A stretch of DNA of 64,000 bases, taken from assembly GCF_021582875.1 (NCBI RefSeq), contig NZ_CP091138.1, positions 1,550,001 to 1,614,000 of the forward strand, given 5' to 3'. This document shows positions 18,701 through 27,262 of the stretch, piece after piece. The first letter of the stretch is position 1; every line of letters begins with the position of its first letter. The position numbers and the translations under genes are program-made. Under the pieces are notes generated by a model. That model did no database searches, was not told where the DNA came from, and saw only the letters and a list, made by a program, of their open reading frames with translations. Source of the stretch: Microbacterium sp. KUDC0406 (GTDB lineage: Bacteria; Actinomycetota; Actinomycetes; Actinomycetales; Microbacteriaceae).

Positions 18701-19450
18701 GAGGCGCAGTTCGGCGACTTCGTCAACGGCGCCCAGTCGGTGATCGACGAGTACATCTCGGCCGCCGAGCAGAAGTGGGGCCAGCAGTCCAGCGTGACCC
18801 TGCTGCTGCCGCACGGCTACGAGGGCCAGGGGCCCGACCACTCGTCGGCCCGCATGGAGCGCTTCCTGCAGCTGTGCGCGCAGGAGAACATGATCGTGGC
18901 GCGTCCCTCGACGCCGGCGTCGTACTTCCATCTGCTGCGCCGTCAGGCCTACGCCCGCCCACGCAAGCCGCTGATCGTCTTCACCCCGAAGGCCATGCTG
19001 CGTCTGCGCGGCGCGACCAGCGCCGTCGAGGACTTCACGCAGGGCCGCTTCGAGCCGGTGATCGACGACGCGCGACAGCTAGACCGCGCCGCGGTCAAGC
19101 GCGTGCTGGTGCACTCCGGAAAGGTCCATTGGGACCTGCGCAGCGAGCTCGACAAGAACCCGAACCCCGAGGTCGCGCTGGTACGGCTCGAGCAGCTCTA
19201 CCCGACCCCGATCGACGGCCTCAAGGCGATCACCGACAGCTACCCGAACGCCGAACTGGTGTGGGTGCAGGAGGAGCCGGAGAACCAGGGCGCCTGGCCG
19301 TTCCTGGCGCTCGCGTTCGCCGAGGTCCCCGGTCCGCGTCAGTTCCGTGCGGTGACGCGCCCGGCTTCGGCGTCGCCGGCGACGGGCTCGTCTAAGGTGC
19401 ACGCGATCGAGCAGGCAGAGCTGCTGAAGGCCGCGCTCACCCTGAGTTGA
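15788..19450 (+). CDS. kgd: multifunctional 2-oxoglutarate metabolism enzyme Kgd (E2o-E1o fusion)
   Basis: A 1220-residue single-chain enzyme typical of actinobacteria. Order: N-terminal E1 helix (NSWLVDELYEQFKKDRNSV, about 15-35), an Ala/Pro-rich linker (45-110) in place of a lipoyl domain, a succinyltransferase core (about 115-350) ending in TYDHRVIQGAGSG with the catalytic His near 323, then the thiamine-diphosphate-dependent E1 part (about 370-1220) with AHRGRLNVL, HGDAAFAGQG, the GDDPEAV metal region and HGYEGQGPDHSSARMERFL. It feeds the TCA cycle with DLDH and the PDH E2, and can be inhibited by an unphosphorylated GarA-type FHA protein in relatives. Start is GTG 15788 behind GAAAGAGG. 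Monocistronic with a strong terminator. Confidence 0.97.
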   Translation: MANQVTGVGGDGGFGANSWLVDELYEQFKKDRNSVDKEWWPILENYQPDAAAAAPVPTTTAPVTAPIPVIGAQPVARTTAKPARQAPVPAQAPKPQAKTTEEPPAVDEDTVTPLRGMPKTLAANMDQSLTVPTATSVRTVPAKLMIDNRIVVNNHMSRTRGGKISFTHLIGWALIQTLKEFPSQNVFYAEVDGKPSVVAPAHVNLGIAIDVPKPDGTRALLVPSIKRADTMSFHEYLSAYEDLITRARSNKLTAADFQGTTVSLTNPGGIGTVHSVPRLMKGQGCIIGAGALEYPAEFQGSSERTLAELGIGKTITLTSTYDHRVIQGAGSGEFLKKVHELLIGQRGFYDDIFAALRIPYAPIRWNSDIAIDLAERVDKQARVQELINSFRVRGHLMADIDPLEYVQRTHPDLEIENHGLTFWDLDREFVTGGFGGKRQMKLRDILGVLRDSYCRTVGIEYMHIQDPEQRRWFQEKLEVKYVKPGHDEQLRVLRKLNEGEAFETFLQTKFVGQKRFSLEGAESLIPLLDEILQGAAASGLDGAAIAMAHRGRLNVLTNIAGKTYGQVFREFEGSLTPGNQRGSGDVKYHLGTEGTFVSEDGEEMPVYLAANPSHLETVDGVLEGIVRAKQDRKPIGTFAWLPILVHGDAAFAGQGVVVETLQMSQLRGYRTGGTVHVVVNNQVGFTTLPNDSRTSVYATDVAKTIQAPIFHVNGDDPEAVIHVAQLAFEYRERFHRDVVVDLVCYRRRGHNEGDDPSMTQPLMTDLIQAKRSVRKLYTEALVGRGDITEEEYDEAKADFQNRLEIAFAETHAAETGATPIAPELSPVDDRVGAPEVTGVSDEIIRLIGDAHANKPEGFTVHPKLQQALDKRVEMSRSGGIDWGFGELLAFGSLLLEGTPVRLAGQDSRRGTFVQRHAVLHDRKNGQEWLPLTNLSDSQGRFFVYDSLLSEYAALGFEYGYSVEDTEALVLWEAQFGDFVNGAQSVIDEYISAAEQKWGQQSSVTLLLPHGYEGQGPDHSSARMERFLQLCAQENMIVARPSTPASYFHLLRRQAYARPRKPLIVFTPKAMLRLRGATSAVEDFTQGRFEPVIDDARQLDRAAVKRVLVHSGKVHWDLRSELDKNPNPEVALVRLEQLYPTPIDGLKAITDSYPNAELVWVQEEPENQGAWPFLALAFAEVPGPRQFRAVTRPASASPATGSSKVHAIEQAELLKAALTLS

Positions 19451-19462
19451 TCCGCAGAGCAC

Positions 19463-19505
19463 GACGACGGATGCCGCTCCTCCTCGAGGGGCGGCATCCG
19501 TCGTC
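19463..19505 (+). terminator. terminator hairpin after kgd
   Basis: A 20-bp stem (19463-19482 with 19486-19505) with one wobble pair and a three-base loop, 13 bp after the kgd stop. The arms again carry GGATGC and GCATCC. No long U tract follows. Confidence 0.8.
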
Positions 19506-19644
19506 TCAGCGGTTCCCGAATGCTCACCGGCTCACGCTGGCGCCGGGGTCGGACGTCGGGTCGCGCGGAAGGGCTCGGTGAGGACGGATTGTCCGGAAAG
19601 CTCCGCAGAGCGTCCGGATCGCTCCGGTGCGCCGCCCTTCGCAG

Positions 19645-20942
19645 TCAGTACCAGATGCCTAGAGTCGGCGCCTCGGCGGTGCGGAACGCGTCGTCGATCG
19701 CCGCGATCCCGCCGGGATCGCCGTGGACGCGTCCGGCGGCGGCGAGCTGGGTCGCGCGCACTCCTCCCGCGTAGATCGCGGAGAGCTCCACGACCCCCAG
19801 CGTCACGTCGGCCGCCGCATCCGTCGCCTCGACCGTCGCCTCGCCGGACGCGTCGATGAGCAGTCGCCAGGTGCCGTCGGCGAAGCCCAGTGCGTCTTCG
19901 ATGCGCAGCACGACCTCGAGCGGAGCGCGGTAGGTGCGCGCCGCGAGTGCGGCCGGCACGTCGAGGACGCGCAGCCAGCCGTGGTCGTGCACGGTGAACT
20001 GGACGGCGCGCTGGTCGGCCACCAGGTGCAGGATCGGGTCGTCGACGGGACGCAGATCACCCTCGATCGTGGTCACGAGGTCGTGATGGATGGCGAAGCC
20101 CCACAGCGCCCGCAGCGCCTCGTCGGTCTCGGCGACGAGGTGGTTGACGGTGAGCGTGAACCGGAAGGTCCCCGATTGCTCCCTCAGCGCGTACGCGAGC
20201 ACGCCCCTGGTCCCGCCGTCGGCGTCGAGATAGCGCACTCCGCGCACGGCCGCGCCCTTGGCGTCGTCCGCGGTGAGACCCGCTTTGCGCATCCAACGCA
20301 GCTTCCAGCCCGGGATCTGCCCGGACCGTCGGGCGCGGGAGCGCTCGAACACGTTCCCCAGCTCTGCGGCGGTGGTCTCGCGGTCGATGTACTCCAGGCG
20401 GCCGGCCTCCGCACCCCGATCCATCCCGCGCGACGGGGGTCGATCACGACCCGCGCGACCGGGATCGCCGGCGCGAAGCCGTACCGCGAGTAGATCGTCG
20501 CCTCGGAGACGGTGAGTCCCGCGATCGGCACGCCGGCGGATGCCGCGGAGCGCAGCTCCCCCTCCAGCAGGTTGCGGGCGATGCCGCGGCGGCGGTGCGT
20601 GGCGGCGACGGTGACCGAGCTGATCGCCCACATCGGGACCTCGCCGCCGGGGACGGTCAGCGGGGCGACCCAGGAGTTCACGGTGGCCACAGGGAAGGCC
20701 TCGGGAACCGCTCCGGGTTCGAAGACGCCGATGTTCCGGCGATCCTGCCAGGCCTCCCGCATCCGCGCGATCTGCTCCTCGCCGGGATCGGCGTCGAGGA
20801 ATCCGCGGGCGTCGGCACGGGCGAACGCGACGCCCGCGGTCGCATCCGCCATGTCGACGACGCGGTACTCGAGACCGGCGTCGGCCAGACGTGCGGTGGA
20901 CTGCGGGTCGGCGGCTACGGAGCGGGCATCGATGAGAGTCAC
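19645..20942 (-). CDS. Eis-type N-acetyltransferase with SCP2-like domain (frame broken near 20409)
   Basis: Protein of the Eis family: two GNAT-like domains followed by a sterol-carrier-protein-like C-terminal domain. Seen: MWAISSVTVAATHRRRGIARNLL (acetyl-CoA pyrophosphate loop RRRGIA), TVSEATIYSRYGFAPA, and the C-terminal RVHGDPGGIAAIDDAFR to LGIWY. In mycobacterial Eis the C-terminal carboxylate acts as general base; here the last residue is Tyr rather than Phe. One base is missing in GTGCGGAGGCCGG (sense) near 20405-20413, separating IDPRRAGWIGV from EAGRLEYIDRE; restoring it gives about 432 residues. GTG start with TAGGGT six bases upstream, so probably leaderless. Confidence 0.85.
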
Positions 20943-20974
20943 CCGCCCACCCTATCCAGGGGCGCCGACAGGCG

Positions 20975-21217
20975 TCAGTGCGCGGCCTGGGCGGCGCGCA
21001 GGCGGGCGAGGACCTGGTCGCGCAGCTCTTCGGGCGCGGCCTCCTTGCACGCGCGTGCCACGACCTCTGTCAGGGTCTTGGCGACGAGCGCCTCGTCCCG
21101 GCAGGACGGGCAGTTGTCGAGATGCTCCCGGATCTCGCCTTCGGAGGTGTTGCAGACCTCGGAGCGCAGGTACTCCTCCAAGTCGCGACGCGCCTTCTCA
21201 CAGCCGCAGTCCGTCAT
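20975..21217 (-). CDS. rsrA: zinc-binding anti-sigma factor (RsrA/RshA family)
   Basis: An 80-residue redox-sensitive anti-sigma factor. The ZAS motif is seen as His32-x3-Cys36-x2-Cys39 (EHLDNCPSC), with Cys4, Cys6 and Cys22 also available for zinc or disulfide formation. In Streptomyces and Mycobacterium the homologue holds the sigma factor until disulfide stress oxidises the cysteines and releases zinc. Its ATG overlaps the sigH stop (ATGA), which helps keep sigma and anti-sigma in step. Confidence 0.93.
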   Translation of the reverse strand: MTDCGCEKARRDLEEYLRSEVCNTSEGEIREHLDNCPSCRDEALVAKTLTEVVARACKEAAPEELRDQVLARLRAAQAAH

Positions 21218-21894
21218 TTCGTGCTCCTCGTTCCGGCCGCCGCGATCCCTCGCTCGGCGGCATAGTCAGCCAGCAGCTCCCGAAGCATCCGCCTGCCACG
21301 GTGCAGGCGGCTCATCACGGTGCCGATGGGCGTCTTCATGATGTCGGCGATCTCCTGGTAGGAGAACCCCTCGACGTCGGCCAGGTACACCGCGAGGCGG
21401 AAGTCCTCGGGAACCTGCTGCAGCGCGTCCTTGACGACGGATGCCGGCATCCGGTCGATCGCCTCGGCCTCCGCCGAGCGGCTCCGGGAGGCCGTGGTGG
21501 ACTCCGCACCGCCGAGCTGCCAGTCCTCGAGCTCGTCGATGGCGCCCTGGAACGGCTCGCGCTGCTTCTTGCGATAGATGTTGATGTAGGTGTTCGTCAG
21601 GATGCGGTAGAGCCAGGCCTTCAGGTTCGTGCCCTGCGAGAACGTCGCCCATGAGCCGTACGCCTTGACGAACGTCTCCTGCACCAGATCGGCGGCGTCG
21701 GCGGGATTGCGCGTCATGCGCATGGCGGCGGCGTACAGCTGATCCATGTACGGGATCGCCTGCTCCTCGAAGTCGCGTCGAGGGTCGCGCGCAGCAGCGT
21801 CGTCAGAAGAGGTGTCGTCCATCACCGGCCAGTCTAGGCCGGTCGCCCAGGGGTCCACGATGGCGATGTCATCGCGCTCCAGAGTGGCGATCAT
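21214..21894 (-). CDS. sigH: ECF sigma factor SigH/SigR, disulfide-stress response
   Basis: A 226-residue group IV sigma factor. Region 2 shows [22 protein letters not shown] and [16 protein letters not shown]; region 4 shows [20 protein letters not shown] and [15 protein letters not shown]. The open frame extends to 21957, into aroA, but I place the start at the ATG at 21894 because AGGAGG lies six to seven bases upstream. Coupled to rsrA. A SigH/SigR-type promoter at 21965-21940 lies just upstream, consistent with positive autoregulation. Expected targets are thioredoxin, mycothiol and methionine sulfoxide repair genes. Confidence 0.95.
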   Translation of the reverse strand: MIATLERDDIAIVDPWATGLDWPVMDDTSSDDAAARDPRRDFEEQAIPYMDQLYAAAMRMTRNPADAADLVQETFVKAYGSWATFSQGTNLKAWLYRILTNTYINIYRKKQREPFQGAIDELEDWQLGGAESTTASRSRSAEAEAIDRMPASVVKDALQQVPEDFRLAVYLADVEGFSYQEIADIMKTPIGTVMSRLHRGRRMLRELLADYAAERGIAAAGTRSTK

Positions 21895-21939
21895 GCGCCC
21901 CTCCTCTCCGATCACGTCGGGGCCGTTCACTAGGGTAGG

Positions 21940-21965
21940 AACCGATGAGCGCTGCAAGGTATTCC
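21940..21965 (-). promoter_or_regulatory. SigH/SigR-type promoter of sigH, inside the aroA 5' end
   Basis: On the minus strand GGAAT (21965-21961), an 18-base spacer (21960-21943), then GTT (21942-21940). This is the GGAAT-N18-GTT consensus known for Streptomyces SigR and close to that of mycobacterial SigH. The -35 element falls within codons 6-7 of aroA, and the -10 lies next to the aroA TAGGGT box (21931-21936, plus strand), so the two promoters overlap. Confidence 0.75.
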
Positions 21966-23288
21966 ACCTCTCCCGTGACGGGGCGGTATTCCGCGCCCGT
22001 CACCGACGGACCGGTCGTCGCGACCCTCACGATCCCCGGCTCGAAGTCGCTGACGAACCGCGAGCTGGTCATCGCCGCGATCGCCGACGGCCCCGGCCGG
22101 CTGCTGCGTCCGCTGCACTCCGACGACTCCCGGCGCATGATCGATGCGCTCCGCGCGCTCGGCGTCGGCGTCGAGGAGGTCGAGGGCGATGGCGAGTTCG
22201 GCCCGGATCTCGAGGTCATCCCGGCGCCGCTGGCCGGCGGACGCGAGATCGACTGCGGTCAGGCCGGCACCGTGATGCGGTTCATCGCTCCGCTGGCGGG
22301 CCTCGCCACGGCCGACGTGCCGCTCACCGCGCACCAGAACGCCCTGCATCGCCCGATGGGCGCCATGATCCACGCGCTGCGCGACCTCGGCGTGGATATC
22401 GACGACGAGGGCACCTGGTCGCTGCCGTTCACCGTCCGCGGCCACGGCCACATCCGCGGCGGACGGGTCGAGATCGACGCGTCGGACTCCAGCCAGTTCG
22501 TCTCCGGACTGCTGCTGGCCGCACCCCGCTTCGATGTCGGCCTGCACCTCGTGCACACCGGCGAGCACCTTCCCAGCCTGCCGCATATCGACATGACCAT
22601 CGAGGCGCTGAGCACGCGCGGCATCCGCATCGAGCGTCCCGCCGCCGGCGAGTGGCTGGTCGAGGCGGGCATCCCCCGGGCGAAGCAGATCGCGATCGAG
22701 CCCGACCTCTCCAACGCCGCGCCGTTCCTCGCCGCGGCCCTGGTCACCGGCGGCGAGGTGTCGATCACCGGCTGGCCGCTGCACTCCACGCAGCCCGGAG
22801 CGCTGCTTCCCGACATCCTGCGGGCGATGGGTGCGCACGTGACGCGGCACTCCGGCGTGCTCAGCGTGCGCGCCGGGGAGGGCATCCGCGGCCTCGAGCT
22901 CGATCTGTCGGCGGCGAGCGAGCTGACACCGACGATCGTGGGACTCGCCGCATTCGCCGACGGGCCCACCACGATCCGCGGTGTCGCGCACATCCGCGGT
23001 CACGAGACCGACCGCATCGCGGCTCTGGTCGGCAACCTGCGTGCACTGGGCGGAGACATCGAGGAGCTGCCCGACGGCATGCGGATCGTGCCGGCACCGC
23101 TGCACGGCGGGGACTGGCCTGCGCACCACGATCACCGCATGGCGACCACCGGCGCCCTGATCGGGCTGCGGGTGCCCGACGTCGTGATCGACGAGATCGG
23201 CACCACCGCGAAGACCCTGCCCGAGTTCACTCATCTCTGGGAGCGGATGCGGACGGGTACCGGTGCGAGGGAGGGCGCCGACGCGTGA
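21945..23288 (+). CDS. aroA: 3-phosphoshikimate 1-carboxyvinyltransferase (EPSP synthase)
   Basis: Sixth step of the shikimate pathway: transfer of the enolpyruvyl group of PEP to shikimate-3-phosphate. The 447-residue protein shows [20 protein letters not shown], the inhibitor- and PEP-binding [49 protein letters not shown], and the C-terminal [14 protein letters not shown]. The AGxxxRF motif has the class II-like form common in actinobacteria. The gene faces sigH; the GTGA overlap at 23285-23288 couples it to rsgA. The TAGGGT box at 21931-21936 is eight bases before the ATG, suggesting a near-leaderless mRNA. Confidence 0.97.
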   Translation: MSAARYSTSPVTGRYSAPVTDGPVVATLTIPGSKSLTNRELVIAAIADGPGRLLRPLHSDDSRRMIDALRALGVGVEEVEGDGEFGPDLEVIPAPLAGGREIDCGQAGTVMRFIAPLAGLATADVPLTAHQNALHRPMGAMIHALRDLGVDIDDEGTWSLPFTVRGHGHIRGGRVEIDASDSSQFVSGLLLAAPRFDVGLHLVHTGEHLPSLPHIDMTIEALSTRGIRIERPAAGEWLVEAGIPRAKQIAIEPDLSNAAPFLAAALVTGGEVSITGWPLHSTQPGALLPDILRAMGAHVTRHSGVLSVRAGEGIRGLELDLSAASELTPTIVGLAAFADGPTTIRGVAHIRGHETDRIAALVGNLRALGGDIEELPDGMRIVPAPLHGGDWPAHHDHRMATTGALIGLRVPDVVIDEIGTTAKTLPEFTHLWERMRTGTGAREGADA

Positions 23289-24328
23289 GCTGGCTGGACG
23301 CTGACGACGACGAGGACGAGTTCGACGAGTTCGACGAGTCCGACGTGCGGGTGCGCCCGAACCCCAAGGCGAACCGGCCCCGGACCAAGCGCCGCCCGGC
23401 CCACGAGGACGCCTCGGTCGGCCGCGTGCTCGGCGTGGACCGCGGCCGCTACAGCGTACTGGTCGGCGAGGACACCGACGACGAGCACCTGATCACCGCG
23501 GCGCGCGCCCGAGAGCTCCGCAAGAAGCCGATCGTCACCGGCGACCGCGCCCGCGTCGTCGGCGACCGCTCCGGCGATGAGGGCACTCTCGGCCGCATCG
23601 TCGGCATCGAGCAGCGCACCTCGCTGCTGCGCCGCAGCGCCGACGACACCGATCAGGTGGAGCGGGTGATCGTGGCGAATGCGGACCAGATGCTGGTCGT
23701 GGTCGCCGCAGCCGATCCCGAGCCCCGCGAGCGCCTGGTCGATCGCTATCTCGTCGCTGCTCTGGATGCCGGCATCCGCCCCCTCCTGGTCGTGACCAAG
23801 ACCGATCTCGCCGACCCCGCGCCCTTCCTGGCCCATTTCGACGGCCTGGACGACCTGCGCGTGTTCACCAGCGCGCGTGGGCAGATGCCCGCCGAAGAGA
23901 TCGGCTCGGCCCTGATCGGGCACTCCACGGTCTTCGTCGGGCACTCCGGCGTCGGCAAGTCGACGCTCGTCAACGCACTGGTCCCCACCGCCGGACGCGC
24001 GACGGGGCACGTCAACGAGGTCACCGGCCGCGGCCGGCACACCTCCTCGTCCACGGTGTCGCTGCGCTATCAAGGTCAGGGCGGCCGCGGCTGGGTGATC
24101 GACACCCCCGGCGTGCGCTCCTTCGGCCTGGGCCATGTCGATCCGGCGAACATCCTCGCCGCCTTCACCGAGCTCGCCGCGATCGCCGAGGACTGCCCGC
24201 GCGGATGCACGCATCTTCCGGATGCCCCGGACTGCGCGCTGAACGAGGCCGCCGCAGCAGGCCGCCTGAGCGAGACCGGACGCGCGCGTCTGGACTCGCT
24301 GCAGCGACTGCTGCTCACTTTCGGCTGA
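23285..24328 (+). CDS. rsgA: ribosome small-subunit-dependent GTPase A
   Basis: Circularly permuted GTPase that helps late 30S maturation. In the 347-residue product the motifs appear in the permuted order: G4 (VVTKTDLAD), G5-like (FTSARGQ), G1 (VGHSGVGKSTLVNAL), G2 (GRGRHTSSSTVSL) and G3 (DTPGVRSFGL). An OB-fold precedes them (about 40-120) and a zinc-binding tail follows (CPRGCTHLPDAPDC). The N-terminus is unusually acidic (DADDDEDEFDEFDESD). Start is GTG 23285, overlapping the aroA stop. The aroA-rsgA pair is conserved in actinobacteria. Confidence 0.95.
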   Translation: MSWLDADDDEDEFDEFDESDVRVRPNPKANRPRTKRRPAHEDASVGRVLGVDRGRYSVLVGEDTDDEHLITAARARELRKKPIVTGDRARVVGDRSGDEGTLGRIVGIEQRTSLLRRSADDTDQVERVIVANADQMLVVVAAADPEPRERLVDRYLVAALDAGIRPLLVVTKTDLADPAPFLAHFDGLDDLRVFTSARGQMPAEEIGSALIGHSTVFVGHSGVGKSTLVNALVPTAGRATGHVNEVTGRGRHTSSSTVSLRYQGQGGRGWVIDTPGVRSFGLGHVDPANILAAFTELAAIAEDCPRGCTHLPDAPDCALNEAAAAGRLSETGRARLDSLQRLLLTFG

Positions 24329-24364
24329 CCGGCCGGCCGCAGCGGCCGCCGATAGGCTGGGGTC

Positions 24365-24840
24365 ATGACTGCGACGCGCCTCGAGCCGGGCACCCCGGCC
24401 CCCGACTTCTCCCTGCTCGACCAGGATGGGAAAGCGGTCACGCTGGCCGACCTGCGCGGGCGGAAGGTCGTGCTGTACTTCTACCCGCGGCGATGACGCC
24501 GGGCTGCACCACGCAGGCGTGCGATCTCCGCGACAGCATCTCCTCGCTGCAGGGCGCCGGCTACACGGTCGTCGGTGTCTCGCGTGACGAGCCGGCGAAG
24601 CTGAAGAAGTTCCAGGAGCGCGACGGACTCACCTTCGAACTGCTCAGCGACCCGGACCACGCCGTGCACGAGGCCTACGGCACGTGGGGTGAGAAGATGA
24701 ACTACGGGAAGGTCGTCGAGGGCGTCATCCGCTCGACGTTCGTCCTCGATGAGGACGGCGTCATCACCCTCGCGCAGTACAACGTGAAGGCCACCGGTCA
24801 CGTGGCGCGACTGCGGAAGACGCTCGGGATCGACGCCTGA
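24365..24840 (+). CDS. bcp: thioredoxin-dependent thiol peroxidase, Bcp/PrxQ type (frame broken near 24487)
   Basis: Peroxiredoxin that reduces hydroperoxides with thioredoxin. The protein starts MTATRLEPGTPAPDFSLLDQ; after the break it reads AMTPGCTTQACDLRD, with peroxidatic Cys in PGCTTQ and resolving Cys five residues later, and ends KTLGIDA. One G is missing in CTACCCGCGGCGATG (24484-24490), where family members read YFYPAAMTPGC; restoring it gives 158 residues. Probably a sequence error. TAGGCT (24353-24358) six bases before the ATG suggests its own leaderless promoter rather than cotranscription with rsgA. Confidence 0.9.
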
Positions 24841-24845
24841 CCGGT

Positions 24846-25244
24846 TCAGTCCTCGCGCTGCATCCGACGGTCGCTGCGCCCGTCCGCGGCGGACGCGAGG
24901 ATCAGCAGGACGAGGCACACCGCACCGGGGATGCCGACCGCGAGGGTGAACGGCCACGGGATCGGCTGCAGCGTGAGCGACGAGATGCCCAGCGCCACCG
25001 CGAGCACCTGGAACACGATCGCACCGGACCGCGCCCACGAGACGCGGCGCAGCACCCCGAGCGCGAACAGCACGAGTCCGGCCGCCACCAGCAGCGTCAG
25101 CACGATCAGGCCGATCCCGGACGGGCCGGAGGCGACGTTCCCCGTGCCCAGCTGCACGAGTTCGATGATCGAGACGGCGCCGAGGGCGAGGCCCTCCGCC
25201 ACGAGCAGGATCGCGGCGAGGACGGCGGGACGGGATGCACGCAC
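24846..25244 (-). CDS. small four-helix membrane protein of unknown function
   Basis: About 132 residues with four predicted transmembrane helices (PAVLAAILLVAEGLALGAVS, GLIVLTLLVAAGLVLFALGV, GAIVFQVLAVALGISS and PFTLAVGIPGAVCLVLLILA), ending in a charged tail. No known family is recognised. I chose the GTG at 25244 because AGGAG lies five bases upstream; an in-frame GTG at 25250 would leave no spacing. The gene converges with bcp (5 bp apart) and diverges from whiB1. Its leader contains the hairpin at 25271-25295. Confidence 0.6.
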   Translation of the reverse strand: MRASRPAVLAAILLVAEGLALGAVSIIELVQLGTGNVASGPSGIGLIVLTLLVAAGLVLFALGVLRRVSWARSGAIVFQVLAVALGISSLTLQPIPWPFTLAVGIPGAVCLVLLILASAADGRSDRRMQRED

Positions 25245-25270
25245 GAGCACTCCTGAGGAATCGGATGTCA

Positions 25271-25295
25271 GAAAACCCTTGATTTCAGGGTTTTC
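25271..25295. promoter_or_regulatory. perfect inverted repeat in the leader of the small membrane protein
   Basis: GAAAACCCT (25271-25279), a seven-base loop and AGGGTTTTC (25287-25295), in a patch much richer in A and T than its surroundings. On the minus strand it lies about 27 bases before the start codon and downstream of a TATTCT box. It could be an operator or an attenuating hairpin. Confidence 0.5.
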
Positions 25296-25447
25296 ATGTA
25301 ACAGAATAGACAAAGCCATGTGCTCCCACAGCGGCGTGGGGCGAGCAGTCGCTCGCATCTCACCAGGGTAGCGGACCCCCGAATCGCCGCCCGCATCGAG
25401 TGTCGCAAACCGCGTGCTCGAACCAGATCCCATACCGAGGAGCCCCC

Positions 25448-25696
25448 ATGGATTGGCGCGACAAAGCCGCCTGCCTGACCGTCGACCCCGAGCTGTTCTT
25501 CCCCGTCGGGAACACCGGACCGGCAGTCGACCAGATCGAGAAGGCGAAGGCCGTCTGCGCCACCTGCACCGTCACCGAGATCTGCCTGCAGTACGCCCTG
25601 GAGACCGGACAGGACTCGGGCGTCTGGGGAGGCCTGTCCGAGGACGAGCGCCGCGCCCTCAAGCGCCGCGCCGCTCGCGCTCGCCGCGCCGGCTGA
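25448..25696 (+). CDS. whiB1: WhiB-family [4Fe-4S] transcription factor WhiB1
   Basis: An 82-residue iron-sulfur regulator. The four cluster ligands are Cys9, Cys37, Cys40 and Cys46, the same positions as in M. tuberculosis WhiB1, followed by the sigma-A-binding turn DSGVWGGLSEDERRALKRR and a basic tail. WhiB1 binds the primary sigma factor and its cluster reacts with nitric oxide. I chose the ATG at 25448 (GAGGAG upstream) over the longer frame from 25400. It sits next to pdtaS, as in mycobacteria. Confidence 0.95.
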   Translation: MDWRDKAACLTVDPELFFPVGNTGPAVDQIEKAKAVCATCTVTEICLQYALETGQDSGVWGGLSEDERRALKRRAARARRAG

Positions 25697-25758
25697 TCCG
25701 CCGGTCGCACCGAATCGCTGACGCCGCACGACCGATCGCGGACGGGCGGCGTTTCGCG

Positions 25759-27231
25759 TTACGCCTTGATCCAGCGCAGCGGGACGTCGATGGTCACCTC
25801 GGTGCCCTCGCCGCCCTCGCCCTTCCACTCGATCGTGCCGCCCAGTTCGCCCTGGATCAGGGTGCGCACGATCTGCGTCCCCAGGCCCTGACCGACGCGG
25901 CCCTCGGGCAGCCCGTGACCGGTGTCGCGCACGATCACCCGGAGGTTCTCGGTCGTGCGGTGCGCCTCGATCGTGACGACGCCCTCCTGGCCGGCGAGGC
26001 CGTGCTCCACGGCGTTCGTGACGACCTCGGTCAGGGCGAGCGCCAGCGGAGTCGCGTACTCGCTGGGCAGCACGCCGAATCGCCCGGTGTGCTGAGTGCG
26101 GGCGCGTGTGTTCGGCGCCGCGGCGACCTCGGCGACGAGCTTGAGCACGCGCGCGAACACCTCGTCGAAGTCCACGGTCTGGGAAAGCCCGCTGGCGAGC
26201 GTGTCGTGCACCACCGCGATCGACTCCACCCGGCGCATGGCCTGGGTCAGCGCGTCCCTTGCGTCCTCGGAGTGCGTCCGGCGCGCCTGGATGCGCAGCA
26301 GCGAGGCGACCGTCTGCAGGTTGTTCTTCACCCGATGGTGGATCTCACGGATCGTCGCATCCTTGGTGATCAGCTCCTGCTCCTGGTGACGCAGTTCGGT
26401 CACGTCGCGGCACAGCACGATCGCTCCGATCCTGGTGCCGTGATCCTTGAGCGGGATCGCCCGCAGCGACACCGTCACGCCGCGGGCCTCGATGTCGGTG
26501 CGCCACGGCGCCCGGCCGGTCACCACGACCGGCAGCGACTCGTCGACCTGCCGCGACGGCGGCACCAGACGGGTGGTGACCTCGGCGAGGGACTCCCCCT
26601 CGAGCTCGTCGTCGAATCCCATCCGGTTGAACGCGGACAGGGCGTTCGGGCTGGCGAAGGTCGTGATGCCGTCGACGTCGATCCGGATCAGGCCGTCCGA
26701 GGCGCGCGGTGCGCCGCGACGCGGCGAGGTCGGCGCCGCGAGATCGGGGAACTCCCCCGTCGCGATCATGCGGAACAGGTCGTTCGCGCACTCGTCGAAG
26801 CTGATCTGCTGGCGAGACGGCATCCGCGCCTCGCCGAGGTTCGTGTGCCGGGTGATGACGCCGAGCACGACGCCCTCCTGACCGCGGCGCTCGATCGGGA
26901 CGGCGCGCACGCGGGTGGGGATCTCCTCGAACCAGTCCGGCGACGAGGAGTCGATGATCTCGCCGGAGTCGAATGCCGACTGCACCTGGGTGCGCCACTG
27001 AGGCCGCACCCGCTCGCTCACGATGTCGCGGTAGAACAGCGTCGCCGCACCGCTGGGGCGCGAGTGCGCGATCGCGATGAAGGATCCGTCGGCCGTCTGC
27101 ACCCAGATGACGATGTCGGCCGAGGAGAGGTCGGCCAGCAGCTGGCCGTCTCCGGCGAGACGGTGCAGCCATTCGACGTCGGCATCGCTGAGGAGCCCCT
27201 GGGCGTGGACGAGATCACTGAGCGTGGACAC
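25759..27231 (-). CDS. pdtaS: sensor histidine kinase PdtaS (GAF-PAS-HisKA_2)
   Basis: Cytosolic histidine kinase whose partner PdtaR is an RNA-binding antiterminator. Regions: GAF-like domain (about 1-150), PAS domain (about 165-290, IRIDVDGITTFASPNALSAF), HisKA_2 dimerisation box with phospho-His in EIHHRVKNNLQTVASLLR, and an HATPase_c domain (LTEVVTNAVEHG, DTGHGLPEG, GLGTQIVRTL). It aligns along its length with M. tuberculosis PdtaS. I prefer the GTG at 27231 (VSTLSDLVHAQG), which matches the family start; the frame can also begin at 27255. TATTGT seven bases upstream suggests a leaderless mRNA. No pdtaR gene lies in the window. Confidence 0.9.
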   Translation of the reverse strand: MSTLSDLVHAQGLLSDADVEWLHRLAGDGQLLADLSSADIVIWVQTADGSFIAIAHSRPSGAATLFYRDIVSERVRPQWRTQVQSAFDSGEIIDSSSPDWFEEIPTRVRAVPIERRGQEGVVLGVITRHTNLGEARMPSRQQISFDECANDLFRMIATGEFPDLAAPTSPRRGAPRASDGLIRIDVDGITTFASPNALSAFNRMGFDDELEGESLAEVTTRLVPPSRQVDESLPVVVTGRAPWRTDIEARGVTVSLRAIPLKDHGTRIGAIVLCRDVTELRHQEQELITKDATIREIHHRVKNNLQTVASLLRIQARRTHSEDARDALTQAMRRVESIAVVHDTLASGLSQTVDFDEVFARVLKLVAEVAAAPNTRARTQHTGRFGVLPSEYATPLALALTEVVTNAVEHGLAGQEGVVTIEAHRTTENLRVIVRDTGHGLPEGRVGQGLGTQIVRTLIQGELGGTIEWKGEGGEGTEVTIDVPLRWIKA

Positions 27232-27262
27232 CCTCCCAACAATAGGGTGCCTCACCCGCGAT

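Noticed and set aside
15782..18931. 1049-codon open frame antisense to kgd, and similar long antisense frames opposite fdrA/DUF1116 (37446-39485), metY (3133-4140) and NCS1 (34680-35840)
   Set aside because: High GC at third codon positions opens the opposite strand; the products are low complexity and match nothing, while the sense genes are clear.
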